Assembly: GCA_027050975.1 (NCBI GenBank)
Contig: JALUAR010000133.1
Coordinates: forward strand, 1 to 14,857
Direction of reading: 5' to 3'
DNA: 14,857 bases
Source of the DNA: Thermodesulfovibrio sp.
GTDB taxonomy: Bacteria; Nitrospirota; Thermodesulfovibrionia; Thermodesulfovibrionales; JdFR-85
Part shown: positions 1 to 6,849 of the stretch, in pieces
Position numbering within the stretch: the first letter of the stretch is position 1
Layout: every line of letters starts with the position of its first letter
The notes under the pieces: generated by a model
Databases searched by the model: none
What the model was told of the DNA's origin: nothing
Seen by the model: only the letters and a program-made list of their open reading frames with translations
Program-made: the position numbers and the translations under genes

Positions 1-868
1 ATATTATGCATTCCCAGCTTATTCCATCCTGAGCCGGATGCCTCGATTACTGGATTTTTACTGTAGAGTGACTCTCTGTAGGTTGTAGGCGTTATTTCCT
101 TTACTTCAAAGGCCCTGACCTTCGAGCCGTATCTATTTGATCCGTCTTGAGTAAGTCTGAACAATTTCTCTCTATAAATAAAAGGTCTTCCTCCTGGACG
201 GGCAATAGAAGGTTCCCCCATGACAATAGGGTTTTGAGAATGACTTTTCCACGGCCCTTCTAATTTGTCTGAATAATACAGAAGCAGAATATTATTTCTC
301 GGAAGAGAGGTAAAAAGCCACCACATGTCATTATAGAAAACTACTGTGGCATCAAGATAGGGATATCCTTCTATTAATGTATTCGCAAAAACCCATTTAT
401 CAGGAAACTCTACAGCCTTATAAAGTCTGACCGATTTTGTTTCGAAGGTTTCAGGAATCATATAATACTGATTTTCCCAGTGTAAAACATAAGGATAAGA
501 TAAATGAAATGGCTCATTAAGCACTATTTTTTCGTATTTCCACTTATATCCGTCCGTACTTGTAGCCAGACCTATTTCACCTTTGTTGTTTTTTTTATTC
601 ATTACTTCAAAGAACATATACCACATATCATCTTTTGATATCATAAAAGGGTCTGCTACAAATTCTGCTGTTACATCGTTTACTTCTTTTGCACTTATTA
701 CCGGATTTTTAATAAATGTCGGTTGAGCAAGATCAAAAGGTGAACTTCCGGTATAGATACCAATGGACCACTTATTTTCCTTTGAAAATATAAACCTTCG
801 AAGAATTCTCCTGAAAAAGACGCCGCTAAAAAAACAGCTGTATATGCTAAAAAATCTACGATTGTCAT
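1..868 (-). CDS. Glucosamine inositolphosphorylceramide transferase N-terminal-like (GH43-like propeller) protein, partial, start frame disrupted
   Basis: This reading frame was translated by hand and is open from position 905 to the window edge, so the 3' end is cut off. The protein contains WSIGIYTGSSPF, AEFVADPFMI, a WYMFFEV segment, GEIGLATSTDGYKW, EPFHLSYPYV, YYMIPET, LEGPW, ARPGGRP, RLTQDGSNRYG, and ends in SGSGWNKLGMHN. This pattern matches the bacterial relatives of the N-terminal domain of plant glucosamine inositolphosphorylceramide transferase, a five-bladed-propeller-like fold often found alone in polysaccharide loci. The biochemical role of the bacterial form is not established; a sugar-handling role is inference. 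Only a few C-terminal residues appear to be missing. There is no ATG, GTG or TTG in this frame before the conserved WSIGIY. The nearest ATG (868..866) is in another frame and would need a -1 shift. This could be a sequencing error, a mutation or programmed slippage. The family call is fairly sure and the start is not. Confidence 0.75.
827..854 (-). other. Two candidate -1 slippery heptamers (T TTT TTA)
   Basis: Reading from the ATG at 868, the codons GAT TTT TTA (856..848) and GTT TTT TTA (835..827) each carry the heptamer T TTT TTA in the phase used by canonical -1 frameshift sites. The heptamers lie at 854..848 and 833..827. A -1 slip at either one moves the ribosome into the long conserved frame. 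Without slippage the ATG frame ends after 56 codons, with a TAA at 700..698. Runs of six and seven T are also ordinary places for an indel or a sequencing error. I did not find a clear downstream pseudoknot by eye. Confidence 0.35.
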
Positions 869-918
869 AATGTTTTTTCTTAAATAATGAGGGTAGACTA
901 ATCTTTTAATGTAGTAGT

Positions 919-1020
919 TTACTGTTGTCCTAAAATTTCAATTTCCGCTATAGATGTCCATGATTTACTATCGACTCTAATCCAGTGATAAGCTTCATAG
1001 GCGGATATTATCCATTCCTG
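919..1020 (-). pseudogene. Possible C-terminal relic of a secreted carbohydrate-binding protein
   Basis: A 33-codon open stretch bounded by in-frame TAA codons reads QEWIISAYEAYHW, then IRVDSKSWTSIAEIEILG, then QQ and stop. The ending WTSIAEIEILG looks like the last strands of a discoidin (F5/8 type C) or similar carbohydrate-binding domain, where W-T-S-x-x-E-I-x-x-x-G is typical. Upstream in the same frame, after the TAA, there is YVVLYAQIQW, which could be more of the same decayed domain. There is no start codon or ribosome site. It sits just downstream of the 1510-residue secreted protein but in a different frame. It may be the decayed end of a neighbouring gene or a chance match. Confidence 0.3.
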
Positions 1021-1063
1021 TTACCACTGGATTTGGGCATATAATACTACATATTAAAGATCT

Positions 1064-4000
1064 TTACTGCGTGGTAAAAGATCCAACTTCACTTTCTGCC
1101 TGAGCGCCGTTACCATCATCAGCAACAACCTTCCAGTAATATGTTGTGCCTGTACTGAGGTCATTGGCAGTATAGCTTACCTCGCTGGTGGTTGATGTAT
1201 TGTCTCCGGAACTGGTATTAGTCACATTGTTTCCGCTGCCACCTCCGCTACCACAAGCACTAAGTATAAAGGCTGACAGTATCAAGGCAGCAATGAAAAG
1301 GGCAAGCTTTCTTCTTCTGCTAAGATCACCGGAGAATATGGCACCAAACAATAATAAAACACCGAACCCTCCTATTCCGGCAAAATAGATTCTCTTTTCC
1401 ACATCTGTTGAAGCAATCTTTACAGGATTACAGTTCGTGAAATTCTGATCTTCGCAATAGTAAAGGGTATAGTTTACCGGATCCTTATCTGGATCTGAAG
1501 AGGCTTCCCATCTGAAGGTTACCGTTGTTCCGTCAATTATATCACCGTCAGCAGGATATAAGAGCTTCGGCACCGATGGTGGTTGGTTATTGTCAGATAC
1601 AAAGAACACCTCAATTGAATGATCCTCCTGAACATTCTCGATACTATAGATATTCTGAATTATAAGATTTGTAACATCTACGGAATTATCAAGAAGTTTT
1701 AAAAGATGGTAGCCGCTTCCTGTTGTTATTGAACATGTGGTGCTTGAATCCTCAATAACAGTTGCTGGATTACATGAGAGTGTGCCATCTCCTTTTGCCA
1801 CTGTTGTAGTTATCGTATAAGTTACATTGAGTGCGAATGTTGCAACAATTGTATGGTCTTCTTTTACATTGCCAATTGTATAAGAATTACCAGAGACTGA
1901 AGTTGTAACATCGGACCCATTATCAGTAAGTTTGACCAGATAATATCCAGAGTCAGGTGTGATGGTGCATGTGGAAGAGCTATTATAGTCTACAGTTGAA
2001 GGAGTACATGAAATGGTTCCATTCCCATTGGATGAGGTAGTGATAGTAAATGCATCAATAGCAAAACTTGCCGTAACAGTGCAGTCAGATGTTATCGGTC
2101 CAGTGGTAAATGTATTGCCTGTGAGAGTACCACCACAACCTGTTACCGACTCTATATGATAACCAGTATCAGCAGTAACAGCAAATGTCTTTGTCTCTCC
2201 ATGCGTAACCTGAACATTTCCAGACGGTGAAATAGAACCACCTGCACCAGCTGTTGCAGTAACAGTATAGATGTTAATAGCAAAAGTGGCCTCGACTGTA
2301 TGACTTTCGGATACATTCGATATTGTGTATTCGCCATTGGAAACAGAAGCTGTTACATCCGTACCATTGTCTGTTAGACTTACAAGGTGATAACCTGTAG
2401 CAGGGCTGACTGTACAGGTGGATGAATCATTATAATTAACAGGTGAATCACAACGTAGAGTACCCTGCCCGCTTAATACATTTGTGCTAATTGTATATTG
2501 ATTAATTGCAAATGTTGCCTCTATCGTATGGTTTGCTGTAACATTGCTGAATGTATAGCTTGTCACTGCACCAACTGAGGAGCCATCCACTACCACATCT
2601 GCCACATGATAGCCTGTGTCAGGCGTTATCAAAAAGCTCTGGCTCTCTCCGTGATTTACCGTTACTGCTCCGGATGGATTGATTGAACCATTCGTACCTG
2701 CCGTGGCTGTGATTGTATAGATTTTGATATCAAACTGTGCTGCCACATTCCTTGCCTGATCCATTGTAATCTGACAGGTTGTGGCAGTTCCTGTACAGCC
2801 ACCTCCATCCCATCCCGCAAAAATGGAACTTGCATCAGGACTTGCAGTAAGGGTTACAGAAGTACCACTTCCGTATGTTTCGGTACAGTCGGTACCACAG
2901 TCAATACCCGTGGGAACGGATGTGACCGTACCTGAACCCAGACCACTCTTGCTTACCGTCAAAAGATAGGTAATGGGTGAAAAGGTGGCATCCAAAGTGT
3001 GGTTCTCCTGGACATTTGAGATAATGTAGGTGTCTCCGAAAACAGAACCTGTCACATCAGAATTGTTGTCAAGAAGCTGCTGGAGCTCGTATCCTGCATC
3101 CGGTGTAATGGTGCATGTCGTACTATCGCCTGCTTCAACAGAGTTTTTATCGCAACTTATTGTTCCGTTAGTCGGTGTGACAACGGTAATGGTGAAGAAA
3201 AGAGCCCTATATCCTATACCACTCTGACCGTCATTGTAATGTTTTAGTATTTCTGCAGATGTCAGGGCCTTGTTATAAAGCGCGACCTCATCAATTGTTC
3301 CCGTAAAGAAGAATGAATTATTCAGGTACCCGATATTCAGGTCAGCCTGAGCATCAAATCCTGACTGATAAGAATAGGTTTGAGAAGCAGCTAACTGTCC
3401 GTCCACATAGAGAAGGTTCTTTCCGGTACTTCCGTCACGAACAGCCACAATATGGTGCCACTGGCCGTCAGTTATGGACGGACCAGTTAACTTAACAGCA
3501 TCTCCCGTATTATCTGACAACCTGAAGGTAGCCTCACCCGTTGAGTTCCAGCAGCCGATCCACCACTGAAGCCCCGAACCGTTATCTCTTCCGACTACCA
3601 CCTCGTTGAAATCGATACCGGAACCTGCACAGGTCTGTCCTGAAACACCTTTCATCCAGAACTCAATACTGAAGCTATCATCCACTGCCCAGTCAAAGCT
3701 ATTGTCATCCAGAACATCGAGCGCATCGTTTGCACCGTCAAACTGCAAAGCTCCGTATTGATGGTATTGCTGCTGACTGTTCACCTGCCCCAGCACAAGA
3801 GTCGGACAGTTCGTACATGTGGCATTGTTGGTGCCATAATAATCATTAAAAGGTGATGCATTTTCATCCAGTTTCCAGTAATGTGTGATGCCTGTGGGAT
3901 ATTTCACGATGTCCAGATCATATGTCTGTGTATCTGTGCCTGAAGAGTTTGAGGCTTCTACGGTTACACCGTAGACTCCCGTAGTTGACGGTTGCCAGCT

Positions 4001-5596
4001 TATCAGTCCCGAGTTGGTATCTATTGTCATTCCCGTAGGAGGAGAGGTCAGGCTGTAGGTAGGCAGAGGATTTCCCGAGGCATCTACGTTGTAGCTGTAG
4101 CTACCACCCACTCCGCCTTCGACGATCGGAACAGAGGTTATGGAAGGTACAAGATCACCACAAACCGGCAGGAAGCTGGAAAGGGTGTTATACCAAACAG
4201 TTGCCATCTTATCATATCCAGTCTGATTGGGATGTATGGAATCTGACATATCGGTTGTGTAATCAAGTGCGCTTTCGTGATCAACAACAATAATCTTATC
4301 TTCATTGGTTATTCTGGTATTCGCCATCTGCTGGACTGCATTATTGAATGTGAAGGTGGTATCATCGAGACCGTCTCCGTCGGTATCTGTACCATCTGTT
4401 CTGCTGATAATTCTTGCAAGTAATACATTGGCATCCGTACTGAATCTGTCTATCTCATCCAATATTGTTTCTATCTCCGTTACACTCTGCCCACCAACTG
4501 TAATATCATTGGTACCTATGTGTAACAGCACAACATCCGCAGGATTTGCAGTAAGGAAGCTATAGACATTCGGTGCAATATCCTGTCCCGTTCCAGAGCC
4601 GTCTGCATGCCAGCCACCATGTCCTTCATGCTCTATATCAAAGTCAGGAAAAGCTGGTCCGTCCTCAAGACCACCTACTAAATCAATTTTAAATCCAGCA
4701 GCCTCCAGATCCAGAAATAGTTTCCTCCTGAAGCCTATAAACTCGGTCGGATTGTCGGCATTGTACCCACGCGTTATCGAGTCACCAAGAGGCATGATTC
4801 TCACTGCAGAAGCACACCCACAGTACCCCCAGCGAAGACCGATTGCACCGTCATTGTAATGCTGTTTAACTTCATTCTCAGAAAGAACCCTATTGTACAG
4901 GGCTACCTCGTCTATAGTTCCCTGGAAGTGAAAAGCATCACTCAGGTGTCCAACATTAAGGTCCACTGTAGAGTCAAACCCTGCCGTATATGAAATGGCT
5001 TGTGAAGCAACCAGTTGTCCATCAACATAAAGCAGGTTAGAACCTATTTCGGAATTACGTATAGCTACAATATGATGCCAATTACCATCATTTATTGGTG
5101 GGCCTTCAAGCTTTAGATATGTATTGTTTGTATCTCCTAATCTGAAGATAGCTGTCCCGGTGGTATTCCAACAACCAATCCACCACTGAAAACCAGCCCC
5201 ATCGTAACGACCAATTATCACCTCATTATTGTCAATCCCGGCTGCTGTACATGTCTGTCCGTCAATACCTTTTATCCACACTTCAACAGAGAAGCTATCC
5301 GTAGCTGCCCAGTTAAAAGAGTTATCAGAAGGAATATTTATTGCTGTAGTAGCTCCGTCAAAGTACTGTCCACCGTTAATCCGGCCAGGAGCTATTGTTG
5401 GACAAGAGCCGTTTGTGCAACTGCCATCAATTGTGCCAATATAATCGGTAAATACCGTGCCAGTACTCTCGTCTAACTTCCAATAAGAGGTGATGCCCTG
5501 GGGACAACCACTCACCTGAGACCAGGCTATGGATGGCAATATAACTAACAATGCCATCCATAGCATCAAGCTTTTTGATCTCTTGAATAAATTCAT
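1064..5596 (-). CDS. Giant secreted modular protein: LamG, SGNH/GDSL esterase, Ig-like, LamG, InlB repeats, split fibronectin III
   Basis: This 1510-residue protein starts with a signal peptide (about 1-26, basic start, hydrophobic core, SIAWS cleavage region). Domains follow in this order: LamG/concanavalin A-like (about 31-255); SGNH/GDSL hydrolase (about 264-478); a putative-Ig domain of the He_PIG type (about 484-563); a second LamG very like the first (about 568-795); seven divergent InlB-type beta repeats (about 803-1333); and a fibronectin type III domain (1339-1510) interrupted at 1401-1470. The SGNH part keeps GDS with nucleophile Ser273, the GTND block at 361-364, and the Asp452/His455 pair in DSIHPN. 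It is therefore probably an active esterase, possibly removing acetyl groups from a polysaccharide as CE3-type enzymes do. LamG domains suggest glycan binding. The start is supported by GGAGGT four bases upstream. Position beside export genes suggests action on the exported glycan, but this is inference. The domain calls are firm; the substrate is unknown. Confidence 0.9.
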   Translation of the reverse strand: MNLFKRSKSLMLWMALLVILPSIAWSQVSGCPQGITSYWKLDESTGTVFTDYIGTIDGSCTNGSCPTIAPGRINGGQYFDGATTAINIPSDNSFNWAATDSFSVEVWIKGIDGQTCTAAGIDNNEVIIGRYDGAGFQWWIGCWNTTGTAIFRLGDTNNTYLKLEGPPINDGNWHHIVAIRNSEIGSNLLYVDGQLVASQAISYTAGFDSTVDLNVGHLSDAFHFQGTIDEVALYNRVLSENEVKQHYNDGAIGLRWGYCGCASAVRIMPLGDSITRGYNADNPTEFIGFRRKLFLDLEAAGFKIDLVGGLEDGPAFPDFDIEHEGHGGWHADGSGTGQDIAPNVYSFLTANPADVVLLHIGTNDITVGGQSVTEIETILDEIDRFSTDANVLLARIISRTDGTDTDGDGLDDTTFTFNNAVQQMANTRITNEDKIIVVDHESALDYTTDMSDSIHPNQTGYDKMATVWYNTLSSFLPVCGDLVPSITSVPIVEGGVGGSYSYNVDASGNPLPTYSLTSPPTGMTIDTNSGLISWQPSTTGVYGVTVEASNSSGTDTQTYDLDIVKYPTGITHYWKLDENASPFNDYYGTNNATCTNCPTLVLGQVNSQQQYHQYGALQFDGANDALDVLDDNSFDWAVDDSFSIEFWMKGVSGQTCAGSGIDFNEVVVGRDNGSGLQWWIGCWNSTGEATFRLSDNTGDAVKLTGPSITDGQWHHIVAVRDGSTGKNLLYVDGQLAASQTYSYQSGFDAQADLNIGYLNNSFFFTGTIDEVALYNKALTSAEILKHYNDGQSGIGYRALFFTITVVTPTNGTISCDKNSVEAGDSTTCTITPDAGYELQQLLDNNSDVTGSVFGDTYIISNVQENHTLDATFSPITYLLTVSKSGLGSGTVTSVPTGIDCGTDCTETYGSGTSVTLTASPDASSIFAGWDGGGCTGTATTCQITMDQARNVAAQFDIKIYTITATAGTNGSINPSGAVTVNHGESQSFLITPDTGYHVADVVVDGSSVGAVTSYTFSNVTANHTIEATFAINQYTISTNVLSGQGTLRCDSPVNYNDSSTCTVSPATGYHLVSLTDNGTDVTASVSNGEYTISNVSESHTVEATFAINIYTVTATAGAGGSISPSGNVQVTHGETKTFAVTADTGYHIESVTGCGGTLTGNTFTTGPITSDCTVTASFAIDAFTITTSSNGNGTISCTPSTVDYNSSSTCTITPDSGYYLVKLTDNGSDVTTSVSGNSYTIGNVKEDHTIVATFALNVTYTITTTVAKGDGTLSCNPATVIEDSSTTCSITTGSGYHLLKLLDNSVDVTNLIIQNIYSIENVQEDHSIEVFFVSDNNQPPSVPKLLYPADGDIIDGTTVTFRWEASSDPDKDPVNYTLYYCEDQNFTNCNPVKIASTDVEKRIYFAGIGGFGVLLLFGAIFSGDLSRRRKLALFIAALILSAFILSACGSGGGSGNNVTNTSSGDNTSTTSEVSYTANDLSTGTTYYWKVVADDGNGAQAESEVGSFTTQ
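1187..1396 (-). other. Transmembrane hairpin plus Cys-Gly-rich linker inserted in the fibronectin III domain
   Basis: Residues 1401-1470 interrupt a fibronectin III fold. Its first half ends near TLYYCEDQNFTNC and it resumes with VSYTANDLSTGTTYYWKV. The insert contains a hydrophobic stretch (about 1403-1423, IYFAGIGGFGVLLLFGAIFS), the basic turn DLSRRRK (1424-1430), a second hydrophobic stretch (1431-1447, ending LSAFILSA), Cys1448 in CGSGGGSG, and a polar Asn/Thr/Ser linker to 1470. By the positive-inside rule the RRRK turn would be cytoplasmic. Both halves of the domain would then lie on the periplasmic side, so the domain could still close. The LSAC context resembles a lipobox, but it is internal. 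Confidence 0.75.
1598..3199 (-). repeat. Array of seven InlB-type beta repeats of three subtypes
   Basis: Residues about 800-1333 hold seven units of about 72-81 residues, each ending in a hydrophobic strand such as HTIEATFA. By sequence they fall into three kinds. Type A has two Cys and the pattern TCTITPDAGY plus a DNxxDVT turn (units 1, 4, 6 and 7). Type B has GSI-PSG, HGE and TPDTGYH (units 3 and 5). Type C has four Cys and FAGWDGGGCTG (unit 2). The order is A, C, B, A, B, A, A. They probably form a stalk that lifts the esterase away from the membrane; this is inference. Confidence 0.8.
3212..3895 (-). repeat. LamG module copy 2 within the secreted protein
   Basis: Residues about 568-795. 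It repeats the copy 1 landmarks: GITHYWKLDENA, DNSFDWAVDDSFSIEFW, QWWIGCWN, DGQWHHIVAVR, LLYVDGQLAASQ, GTIDEVALYNKALT and HYNDGQSGIG. The pair flanks the esterase and Ig-like domains, which would place the catalytic module between two glycan-binding modules. Confidence 0.85.
4163..4807 (-). other. SGNH/GDSL esterase domain within the secreted protein
   Basis: Residues about 264-478. Block I is VRIMPLGDSITRGYN with Ser273. Gly-rich block II surrounds GHGGWHADG (325-333). Block III is LLHIGTNDI. The catalytic Asp/His block is MSDSIHPNQTGYDKMA. The block III Asn363 and block I Ser are both present, so the oxyanion hole and nucleophile appear intact. The arrangement resembles carbohydrate esterase family 3 proteins, which also occur fused to binding modules. 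Confidence 0.85.
4832..5506 (-). repeat. LamG module copy 1 within the secreted protein
   Basis: Residues about 31-255. Landmarks are GITSYWKLDES, DNSFNWAATDSFSVEVW, QWWIGCWN, DGNWHHIVAIR, LLYVDGQLVASQ, GTIDEVALYNRVLS and HYNDG. It is paralogous to the copy at 3212..3895, with the same landmarks in the same order. An internal duplication is the simplest explanation. The second copy has a slightly different N-terminal cysteine arrangement. Confidence 0.85.
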
Positions 5597-5600
5597 GGCT

Positions 5601-5606
5601 ACCTCC
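5601..5606 (-). promoter_or_regulatory. Strong ribosome binding site of the 1510-residue secreted protein
   Basis: GGAGGT on the minus strand ends four bases before the ATG at 5596..5594. It is among the best Shine-Dalgarno matches in the window and fixes this start, which also puts the signal peptide at the N terminus. Confidence 0.7.
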
Positions 5607-5633
5607 GTTATTATTCAAATCATGTTTTCAGGC

Positions 5634-6629
5634 TTAATAGTCACTTAAAAAATAGAGTTTGCTCCTTATTCGGCTTAGTCTAATGAGCCTCTTTGTATGA
5701 ACTCGTAAAGAGGTTGAAATCCGGTTTAGAATAACCCTGATGTCTAATATTATGGAAAGGGATTTTCTCTGAACTCTGGAAAGATGCTTATTGGAAAAAT
5801 CATACCCAAGAGAAGAAAGCTCTTCATACTTCCTAAACTCACGTGTAACGAGTATCTGTTGAATAGGAGAGAGATTCTTCTTCCATTTATCTACATCCTT
5901 AGCTTCCGGAGGTCTGTAGTAACTCTTCTTGTCATACCATATTTCATCTGATTTTGTAGTAATAGCCTTCTCACCCAGGTGGGAAAATCTTTCAGGATAA
6001 AGCATCGCTTCTGTCCATTCTATTCCTAAGAACTCACAGATCCTTTTAGTTTGTTCTTCCGGTTTTCTAACCAGTTCTTCATAAGTAACGGTTAGAATCT
6101 TTTCAGGATATTTTTTTGAGACTTCAAATCCCGCGGCGAGGTTCCTTTTCAGATACTCCAAGCTCACTGCAAGATTGCTTGTATAATAGGGTGGAACCAC
6201 CCCCTTGTCCAAGGCTCTTTTTCTAACTTGAATCATCGACGAAATCACAGCCCGAGGATCTCTAACAATATGTATGTAATGTGCCTCAGGGAAAAGCTGT
6301 ATCAAATCCTCAAAGAACATTATATTCTCGGGAGTCTTCTCACTTAAGTATTTACAGTCCTGTTTGTCTGCTAATGGCAATAAAAAATCCGAAATCATGT
6401 TCCGAATCATTCTATCCACATCTTCATAAGTACAAAACAGATCGATATATTCAGCTTTGATGGATTTATACATTTTTTGTTTCAGCCTTAAAATATCGGG
6501 AAGATGCAAAAACTCCGGGCCGCCGCAAATGTCAGGATGGCAATCAAGCATGTTCTGCAAAAGAGTGGTTCCCGATCGCGGAGCTCCTCCGATAAAAATA
6601 AATCTTTCTTCTTGGTTGCTTGTAATCAT
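5634..6629 (-). CDS. Sulfotransferase family protein (PAPS-dependent)
   Basis: This 331-residue protein probably moves a sulfuryl group from PAPS to a hydroxyl on a sugar or other acceptor in the cytoplasm. The 5'-phosphosulfate loop is FIFIGGAPRSGTTLLQNML (about 10-28). The 3'-phosphate motif is HIVRDPRAVISSMI (about 120-133, Arg123 and Ser130). SEKTP (96-100) is also typical. These fit the Sulfotransfer_3-type bacterial family. The last 40 residues are rich in Arg, Lys and Ser and look less conserved. No good ribosome binding site precedes the ATG, but an earlier start is not evident and the PAPS loop begins where expected. It lies 37 bases before the secreted esterase gene and may be cotranscribed with it. 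The acceptor is unknown. Given the neighbours, sulfation of the exported polysaccharide is the best guess. Confidence 0.88.
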   Translation of the reverse strand: MITSNQEERFIFIGGAPRSGTTLLQNMLDCHPDICGGPEFLHLPDILRLKQKMYKSIKAEYIDLFCTYEDVDRMIRNMISDFLLPLADKQDCKYLSEKTPENIMFFEDLIQLFPEAHYIHIVRDPRAVISSMIQVRKRALDKGVVPPYYTSNLAVSLEYLKRNLAAGFEVSKKYPEKILTVTYEELVRKPEEQTKRICEFLGIEWTEAMLYPERFSHLGEKAITTKSDEIWYDKKSYYRPPEAKDVDKWKKNLSPIQQILVTREFRKYEELSSLGYDFSNKHLSRVQRKSLSIILDIRVILNRISTSLRVHTKRLIRLSRIRSKLYFLSDY

Positions 6630-6636
6630 AGTAAAA

Positions 6637-6801
6637 TCAGGAATACGAAATAATGATCTTGCTTAATGAGTCAACAGACTTTGGTTGAGAAGGGGAGTCT
6701 CCGGAAGGTTGAACAAATTTCCGGGATGTCAGTTGAGTTGAAAACTCCACCATACCACTGTTATGAATCTTGTTGCTGGATTTGGGATGTAAAACATTCA
6801 T
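6637..6801 (-). CDS. Doubtful 54-residue ORF between wzt and the sulfotransferase gene
   Basis: A start-to-stop frame, ATG at 6801 to TGA at 6637, lies in the only sizeable gap of the gene cluster and ends seven bases before the sulfotransferase ATG. The product is Ser-, Lys- and Pro-rich, begins MNVLHPKSSNKIHNSGMVEF, and has no signal peptide, membrane segment or recognised domain. There is no Shine-Dalgarno sequence before it. Its position would allow translational coupling to the sulfotransferase, which also lacks a clear ribosome site. It may equally be chance. Confidence 0.2.
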   Translation of the reverse strand: MNVLHPKSSNKIHNSGMVEFSTQLTSRKFVQPSGDSPSQPKSVDSLSKIIISYS

Positions 6802-6849
6802 GATTTTTTATTTAATACTTGACGACTTTGACTATGAAGGAAGAACGGT

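Noticed and set aside
1055..1066. Perfect 12-base palindrome TAAAGATCTTTA overlapping the stop codon of the 1510-residue protein
   Set aside because: The stem would have no loop and no U tract follows on the minus strand, so it does not support a terminator.
5427..5618. 63-codon minus-strand frame across the start of the secreted protein
   Set aside because: It is an alternative frame through the signal peptide region; the GGAGGT site and signal peptide support the main frame.
1026..6786. Shared 11-base string CTGGATTTGGG in the two intergenic regions near 1027 and 6776
   Set aside because: It is short, the flanking bases diverge at once, and there are only two copies; chance is enough to explain it.
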